A stretch of 64,000 nt of DNA, from NCBI RefSeq assembly GCF_000716675.1, contig NZ_JNXT01000003.1:248001-312000 (forward strand), written 5' to 3'. Under the pieces are notes generated by a model. The model saw nothing but the letters and a program-made list of their open reading frames with translations. It was not told where the DNA came from and did no database searches. The position numbers were made by a program, and so were the translations under genes. Positions 59,322 to 64,000 of the stretch are shown here, piece by piece. Within the stretch, counting starts at the first letter, position 1, and every line of letters begins with the position of its first letter. The stretch comes from Streptomyces alboflavus (GTDB lineage Bacteria > Actinomycetota > Actinomycetes > Streptomycetales > Streptomycetaceae).

Positions 59322-60371
59322 ATGCGCCACCGCGTACTGGGCGGTACCGGGATCCAGGTCAGCCCCTACTGCCTCGGCACGATGATGTTCGGCGCCGTCG
59401 GCAACACCGACCACGACGACTGCGCCCGGATCATCCACGCCGCGCTGGACGAGGGCATCAACTTCGTCGACACCGCCGACATGTACTCGGCCGGGGAGTC
59501 GGAGACGATCGTCGGCAAGGCTCTCAAGGGCCGCCGCGACGACATCGTCCTCGCGACCAAGGTGCACTTCCCGATGGGGCAGGGGCCCAACCAGGGCGGA
59601 AACTCCCGGCGTTGGATCGTCCGGGAGGTGGAGAACAGCCTGCGGCGCCTCGGCACGGACTGGATCGACCTGTACCAGGTGCACCGGCCGGACCACACGA
59701 CCGACATCGAGGAGACGCTCTCCGCGCTGACCGACCTCGTACGCCAGGGCAAGATCAGGGCGTTCGGCTGCTCGACGTTCCCGGCGGACGAGATCGTCGA
59801 GGCGTACCACGTCGCCGACCGCCGGGGCCTTCAGCGGTTCCGCACCGAGCAGCCGCCCTACTCGATCCTCGCCCGAGGGATCGAGAAGCAGGTCCTGCCC
59901 GTGGCGCGACGGCTCGGCATGGGGGTGCTGACCTGGAGCCCGCTGGCCTCGGGCTTCCTGACCGGCCGCTACCGCAAGGGCCGGGCGCTCGACCTGAGCA
60001 GCGGACGCCCCACCCTGAACCCCGACCGCTTCGACCCGTCGGCGCCGCGCACCGCCGCGAAGCTCGACGCCGTCGAGCACCTTGTGGCCGTGGCCGACGA
60101 AGTGGGCTGCACGCTGCCGGAGTTGGCGATCGCCTTCCCGCTCGCGCATCCCGCCGTCACCTCGGTGATCATCGGACCGCGCACGATGGAGCACCTGCGC
60201 GCCACGCTCAAAGGCGCCTCCGTGGCCCTGGACGACGCCGCCCTCGACCGGATCGACGCGATCGTGCCGCCCGGAACCGACGTCTATCCTCCGGACGGCG
60301 CGTGGACGCCGCCGTCGCTCACCACGCCGTCGCTGCGGCGCCGCGCGGCCGGGGAGAGGTCGGCGGTCTGA
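59322..60371 (+). CDS. Aldo/keto reductase
   Basis: 349 residues, TIM-barrel reductase of the YghZ/AKR13-like group. Catalytic tetrad Asp50, Tyr55, Lys80 and His121 in FVDTADMYSAGESE, VLATKVHF and LYQVHRPD. The cofactor end is ITSVIIGPRTMEHLRATLKG. It reduces aldehydes or ketones with NADPH; substrate unknown. ATG 59322 follows AAGGAG. It begins 197 bp from the divergent dipeptidase. A G-rich intergenic region follows. Confidence 0.92.
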   Translation: MRHRVLGGTGIQVSPYCLGTMMFGAVGNTDHDDCARIIHAALDEGINFVDTADMYSAGESETIVGKALKGRRDDIVLATKVHFPMGQGPNQGGNSRRWIVREVENSLRRLGTDWIDLYQVHRPDHTTDIEETLSALTDLVRQGKIRAFGCSTFPADEIVEAYHVADRRGLQRFRTEQPPYSILARGIEKQVLPVARRLGMGVLTWSPLASGFLTGRYRKGRALDLSSGRPTLNPDRFDPSAPRTAAKLDAVEHLVAVADEVGCTLPELAIAFPLAHPAVTSVIIGPRTMEHLRATLKGASVALDDAALDRIDAIVPPGTDVYPPDGAWTPPSLTTPSLRRRAAGERSAV

Positions 60372-60375
60372 CGGC

Positions 60376-60394
60376 GGGTGGGGCGGGCAGGGGG
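60376..60394 (+). repeat. G-quadruplex-like tract
   Basis: GGGTGGGGCGGGCAGGGGG has four G runs with loops of 1-2 bases on the coding strand, in the 129-bp gap before the beta-propeller gene; further G runs follow to about 60455. Confidence 0.6.
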
Positions 60395-60500
60395 AGAAGC
60401 CGGGGCGGGAGGGTCAGGGTGGGGCGTCAGGGTAAGAAGGGCACGGTGGGGGGGCAGCGTAGGGAGGCGCAGGGGTGCGGGACCAGGACGAGAGGTCGAG

Positions 60501-61535
60501 GTGAGGACTGTGGTGACGCGTCGTACGGTGATCAAGGCCGCGGGGGCCGGGACGTTGGCGACCGGGCTCGCCGCGCCCGCCGCGAGCGCCACCCGGGCGC
60601 GGGACGGCGACGTCCTCGCGGTCGTGGAGAAGAGCAGCCACGCGGTGAGCTTCTACGACGTCGCCTCGGGGCGGCGCCTGCACAGCGTCCAACTGCCCGA
60701 CTACCCGCACGAGATGGTCGTCGACTCTCGCCGTCGCTTCGCCTACGTCGGGCACTACGGCGTCCGCATGGCCTCCACCGTCGGTGAGGGCGGAGCGGCC
60801 GTCCTGGTCGTCGACTTGGCCGAGCGCACCCTGGCCCGGACCATCGACACCCGGCCGTTCAACCGGATCCACGGCATGGGCATCGACGACCGCGACCGGC
60901 TGTACGCCCTGAGCGAGGAGAAGGCCGTCCTGCTCGGCTTCGACACCCCGGCCACCGACACGGCCCCGACCAGGGCGGTGCCCACGCACGGCGTGAAGAC
61001 CCACCTCTTCTCGCTCACCCGCGACGGTGAACGCGCCTACGTCACCGGTCTGTTGTCGCACACGGTGAGCCTCGTACGCCCGCACGACGCCGCCGTCCCC
61101 CCACTCCTGGTGACCCCCGGCCAGCTGCCCGAGAGCAGCTGCCTGAGCCGGGACGAGAAGACCCTGTTCGTCGGCGCCCGCAAGAGCGGGTCCCTGGTCG
61201 CCGTGGACGCGCGCACCATGAAGGTGCGCCGCAGCCGCACGGTGGGCGGCGACCCCCTGCGGGTCTACACCGTCGACGACGAACGGCTGCTGGCGACGGA
61301 CATCGCCGCCAACACGCTGACCGTGTTCAGCACGGACCTGCGACCGATCCGCTCCCTCCAGCTCGACGGAACCCCGGCCGCCGTGTCGTTCCACCCCACC
61401 GAGCCACGCGCGTACGTCTCCCAGCTCGGCAACAACCGGGTCGCCGTCGTCGACCTGGACCGGCTCACCGTCGTCGGCGGCTTCGCCACCCAGCTGGAAC
61501 CGGATTCCTCGGTTCTGCTGCCCGCCACTGCCTAG
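60501..61535 (+). CDS. Tat-exported YncE-type beta-propeller protein
   Basis: 344 residues. A twin-arginine signal (TRRTVIKAAGAGTLATGLAA) is followed by seven-bladed beta-propeller repeats, seen as VLAVVEKSSHAVSFYDVASG, FVGARKSGSLVAVDARTMK and AYVSQLGNNRVAVVDLDRLT. YncE-like proteins have no known enzymatic centre and may bind a ligand or partner outside the cell. GTG 60501 has GAGAGG 5 nt upstream; in-frame GTGs at 60510 and 60513 are alternatives. No partner gene is evident. Confidence 0.85.
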   Translation: MRTVVTRRTVIKAAGAGTLATGLAAPAASATRARDGDVLAVVEKSSHAVSFYDVASGRRLHSVQLPDYPHEMVVDSRRRFAYVGHYGVRMASTVGEGGAAVLVVDLAERTLARTIDTRPFNRIHGMGIDDRDRLYALSEEKAVLLGFDTPATDTAPTRAVPTHGVKTHLFSLTRDGERAYVTGLLSHTVSLVRPHDAAVPPLLVTPGQLPESSCLSRDEKTLFVGARKSGSLVAVDARTMKVRRSRTVGGDPLRVYTVDDERLLATDIAANTLTVFSTDLRPIRSLQLDGTPAAVSFHPTEPRAYVSQLGNNRVAVVDLDRLTVVGGFATQLEPDSSVLLPATA

Positions 61536-61737
61536 CCCTGCCGTCCCCGCCGCTCGATACGTCGGATTGTGGAGCGGCGCAAGCGAGGTGGGATCGGAGC
61601 GGCCACGCCGACCCGCTGCGGGAGCGCATCGACGGGGCGATCGGCCTCTGAGGGGGCGCGGGGCCCGGGAGATGATGTTGGTCCCAGCCCTTCCGCGCGG
61701 CCGACCCGCGCACGGGCGCTACCAAGGAGACCTCTCC

Positions 61738-63006
61738 ATGACGAACCAGCCTCCGTCCGACGGGCCTTCGGCCGACGGCTCCGCGCAGGGCGGCTCCGCA
61801 CCGGACGGCTCCGTGCCCGCCGGGCCCGCTGGAAAGCCCTCGCGCCGCTCGATACTCCGCGCATCGGTGACGGGGGTGACGGCGGCGCTCGCCGGTGGGC
61901 TCGGAGCGGGAGCGGCCTTCGCGGCCCCGACCGACACGTCCGTCCCCCTGCCCGCGGCCACCGGCCCGCACCCGGTCGGCACCCGCACCTTCCACCTGGT
62001 CGACGACCGCCGTGCGGACCCCTTCGCGCCCACCCCGACACCGCGCGAGCTGATGATCCAGGTCTGGTACGCGGCCGCCGGGCACCGCGGTCTCGAACGC
62101 GCCCGGTACCTCACGCCCGGCCTCGAACCGGTCGTCGAGCGGCGCTTCGAACTCCCCGAGGGCTCCCTGGGGTCGGTGCGCACCGGGGCCTGGCAGGACG
62201 CCCCGGCGCACCCGCGCCTGCACCGCGCACCCGTGGTGTTCTTCGGCCCGGGCCGCCAGGACCCCGCCGCCACCGGCACGGCCTTCGCCCAGGACCTGGC
62301 GAGCCACGGCTACGTGGTCATCGGCGTCAACCACACCTACGACGGCCCCACTCAGTTCCCCGACGGCCGGATCATCCCGCAGAACCCCGCCACCGGCGAC
62401 CAGGCACTCCTGCGCAAGTACTCCGACGTCCGTGCCGCCGACCTGAGCTTCGTGCTCGACGTCCTGACCGGACAGCGCGCGACGCGGCTGCCCGCGGAGT
62501 TCTCACGGGCGCCGCACCACACCGGCTTCGGCGTGTTCGGCCACTCCCTCGGCGGCTCCGCGGCCGCCGAAGCGCTGCGCACCGACCCGCGCTTCACAGC
62601 GGGCGCCTGCCTGGACGGCGCGCTCCAGACGGACGCGGTGAAGACGGGACTGGGGCAACCCTTCCTGCTCTTCACCGAGCCGATGGAGCTGCCGACCTGG
62701 ACCGACTTCATGGCCCACCACACGGCCTGGGGCCGCCGCATGGTCCTCGCCGGCGCCCGCCACTACAGCTTCAACGACCTCGCCGCCCTCGGCGTCGGGC
62801 TCCGGCTCGACCAGGCATGGACCGCCGAACGCCACGCCAGGTTCTTCGGCACGGCCGAGGGACGCCGCTCGCAGGCGGTCACGGGTGCGTACGTCCGCGC
62901 GTTCTTCGACCACTGGCTGCGCGGCCGCACCGCGACCTCACCGTCCCTGGACGCACCGGACGCCGACTATCCCGAGATCACGATCGGCTGGACGTCCGGC
63001 AACTGA
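61738..63006 (+). CDS. Tat-exported lipase-like alpha/beta hydrolase
   Basis: 422 residues. After a Gly/Ser/Pro-rich start comes a twin-arginine signal (SRRSILRASVTGVTAALAGG). The hydrolase core has VVFFGPGRQDPA, nucleophile Ser270 in FGHSLGGS, and the late His in GARHYSFNDLA; this layout fits the platelet-activating-factor acetylhydrolase/polyester-hydrolase-like group. It probably hydrolyses esters outside the cell. ATG 61738 follows AAGGAG by 8 nt. Two Tat-exported genes in a row suggest a shared export context only. Confidence 0.87.
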   Translation: MTNQPPSDGPSADGSAQGGSAPDGSVPAGPAGKPSRRSILRASVTGVTAALAGGLGAGAAFAAPTDTSVPLPAATGPHPVGTRTFHLVDDRRADPFAPTPTPRELMIQVWYAAAGHRGLERARYLTPGLEPVVERRFELPEGSLGSVRTGAWQDAPAHPRLHRAPVVFFGPGRQDPAATGTAFAQDLASHGYVVIGVNHTYDGPTQFPDGRIIPQNPATGDQALLRKYSDVRAADLSFVLDVLTGQRATRLPAEFSRAPHHTGFGVFGHSLGGSAAAEALRTDPRFTAGACLDGALQTDAVKTGLGQPFLLFTEPMELPTWTDFMAHHTAWGRRMVLAGARHYSFNDLAALGVGLRLDQAWTAERHARFFGTAEGRRSQAVTGAYVRAFFDHWLRGRTATSPSLDAPDADYPEITIGWTSGN

Positions 63007-63031
63007 CCCCGTCCCGCCCGCCCCAAGGGGT

Positions 63032-63643
63032 CTACGCCCCGGCTCCGTAGTGCCCGTACTCCGGAAGCCCCACCGCGTCGAAGGTGTGCACGGAGAGGCC
63101 GCCCGGCGTCGTCCGGTGGTCGACGAGCCGCAGCCCGGCCGGCGCGCCGCCGTCCGGGAACAGCCGTCGGCCCTTGCCCACCACGACCGGCGCGATGACG
63201 AGCCGCAACGTGTCGACAAGACCCGCGGCAAGCAGGGACTGGGCCAGCAGCGCACTGCCGTGAATCTGAAGTTCCCGCCCCGGTTGCCGCTTCAGCTCGG
63301 CGACCTGGGCGGGGATCTCCCCGGACAGAACGGTGGTCGGGTCCCAGTCCGCCTTGGTCGGGCTGTGCGCGGCCACGTACTTCGGCAGGCCGTTCATGAC
63401 GGGCGCGAAGGGATGGTCGGTCATCGTCGGCCAGTCCCGCGCGAAGTTCTCGTACGTACGACGGCCGAAGAGCAGCGCGTCCGCCTCGGCGAGCCACGTC
63501 CCGGCAAGGTCCACGAACTCCTCGTCCATGTGCGGCACGAACCAACCACCCCGCGTGAACCCGTCACTGGTGTCCTCGTCCGGAGCCCCCGGCCCCTGCG
63601 AAACCCCGTCGAGCGACAGGAACTCCTGCACGACCAGCTTCAT
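63032..63643 (-). CDS. Dihydrofolate reductase family protein (RibD C-terminal-like), second copy
   Basis: 203 residues. MKLVVQEFLSLDGVSQGPGA, LLFGRRTYENFARDWPTM, LQIHGSALLAQSLLAAGLVD TLRLVIAPVVVGKGRRLFPD are the family blocks. It binds NADPH; the substrate is unknown. It is only distantly related in sequence to the copy at 17704, so this is not a recent duplication. The start ATG 63643 matches the family's first residues. It is convergent with the lipase-like gene. Confidence 0.88.
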   Translation of the reverse strand: MKLVVQEFLSLDGVSQGPGAPDEDTSDGFTRGGWFVPHMDEEFVDLAGTWLAEADALLFGRRTYENFARDWPTMTDHPFAPVMNGLPKYVAAHSPTKADWDPTTVLSGEIPAQVAELKRQPGRELQIHGSALLAQSLLAAGLVDTLRLVIAPVVVGKGRRLFPDGGAPAGLRLVDHRTTPGGLSVHTFDAVGLPEYGHYGAGA

Positions 63644-63845
63644 TGCACACCACACTCTCTTCGGCCTCGACGGCCGATTCGGCATCTCCGCGGCCAGGGC
63701 GCCGCGCCGACCTCGACGGGAGACGCGATCGTCCCACTCCTCAGACCCTTCGGGGCGCAGACACTCATCGGTGCGGGCGCGGCGTGTCGTGTGCTCGGCG
63801 TCGCCGAGAGTTCGCCCAGCGGGACGACTTCGCCGACGGCATGGG

Positions 63846-64000
63846 CTACACGGGCCTCCGGACCTGGCCGGGCACGTAGCCGGACTGTGTCAGGAGGCGT
63901 CGCAGCCAGCGCGTGCGGGCGTCACGTGCGTCCCGCGTGACGGCTGCACGCGGCGCGATGCCGTCGAAGCCGTGGTACGCACCGGACCACACATGCAGTT
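63846..64000 (-). CDS. Alpha/beta hydrolase fold-3 esterase (C-terminal part)
   Basis: The gene runs off the window end; the frame is read from 63998 down to TAG at 63846-63848. The visible 50 residues start LHVWSGAYHGFDGIAPRAAV, where His of YHGFD is the catalytic histidine typical of hormone-sensitive-lipase-type (fold-3) esterases, and then DARTRWLRRLL, the usual C-terminal helix. The nucleophile and HGG oxyanion motif lie outside. The 202 bp between this gene and the DHFR-like gene contain no convincing gene. Confidence 0.7.
   Translation of the reverse strand, partial: LHVWSGAYHGFDGIAPRAAVTRDARDARTRWLRRLLTQSGYVPGQVRRPV

Noticed and set aside
63644..63845. Small gene between the DHFR-like and esterase genes
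   Set aside because: Short frames exist in several phases but show no family pattern, and no ribosome site leads into them.
1..64000. CRISPR arrays, tRNA or rRNA genes, prophage or plasmid functions
   Set aside because: No regularly spaced repeats, no tRNA-like cloverleaf and no integrase, terminase, capsid or replication gene were noticed on either strand.

Overview
This is high-G+C DNA with the gene density, GTG/TTG starts, two-component systems, Tat and Sec signal peptides and protein families of a Streptomyces chromosome. Family composition supports the genus: a snapalysin, a DUF574-type methyltransferase, an MmyB-type XRE regulator, an RsrR-type Rrf2 regulator and Imm49. Two rare TTA codons were noticed, as expected if bldA control operates. 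I see no tRNA, rRNA, CRISPR array, phage, plasmid or intact transposase. The content looks like accessory chromosome: many one- to three-gene units, each with its own regulator.

Layout. 0-3 kb: end of a siderophore ABC ATPase, a FAD monooxygenase and a quinone-oxidoreductase-like enzyme, facing a TetR regulator across a perfect operator. 3-10 kb: carboxylesterase, LtrA membrane protein, secreted I36 inhibitor, an AraC regulator with a TTA codon, and a large secreted metalloprotease. 10-12.4 kb: ECF sigma factor with a coupled membrane protein, then two GNAT acetyltransferases. 12.4-16 kb: a GlxA-type regulator, then three superhelical-repeat proteins in a row (MerR fused to HEAT, free HEAT, AlkD-like) with a MerR-type operator. 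16-24.6 kb: oxidoreductase, hypothetical, DHFR-like protein, NarL-type two-component system, two secreted serine hydrolases around a cupin, XRE regulator. 24.9-29 kb: single-chain dihydroxyacetone kinase, and a PadR/acyl-CoA dehydrogenase unit.

29-34.7 kb: snapalysin, methyltransferase, RsrR/NmrA pair, MarR regulator and two small proteins. 34.8-41.6 kb: third serine hydrolase (TTA codon), HD hydrolase, 2OG oxygenase, an orphan dhbA-dhbC pair for dihydroxybenzoate synthesis, fourth serine hydrolase. 41.7-45.8 kb: RidA, a membrane-anchored hypothetical, a rearrangement scar (fragments of an ABC permease and a LuxR regulator), then a two-gene STAND (NB-ARC/TPR) module, the best candidate here for an uncharacterised conflict or signalling system. 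45.9-53.4 kb: HxlR/MFS pair, DEAD-box helicase, membrane protein, barstar-type and Imm49 immunity genes around a thioesterase. 53.5-64 kb: secreted TAP-type peptidase, OmpR-type two-component system, glycosyltransferase, VanX-like dipeptidase, aldo/keto reductase, Tat-exported beta-propeller and lipase-like proteins, DHFR-like protein and the end of an esterase.

Recurrent themes are local autoregulation (clear palindromes beside TetR, MerR, PadR, Rrf2, MarR and HxlR genes), exported hydrolases acting on peptide, protein or cell wall (four related serine hydrolases each with exactly two conserved cysteines), and small sequence scars: a hairpin element that shapes the ends of two genes, and three tandem duplications at or across stop codons.
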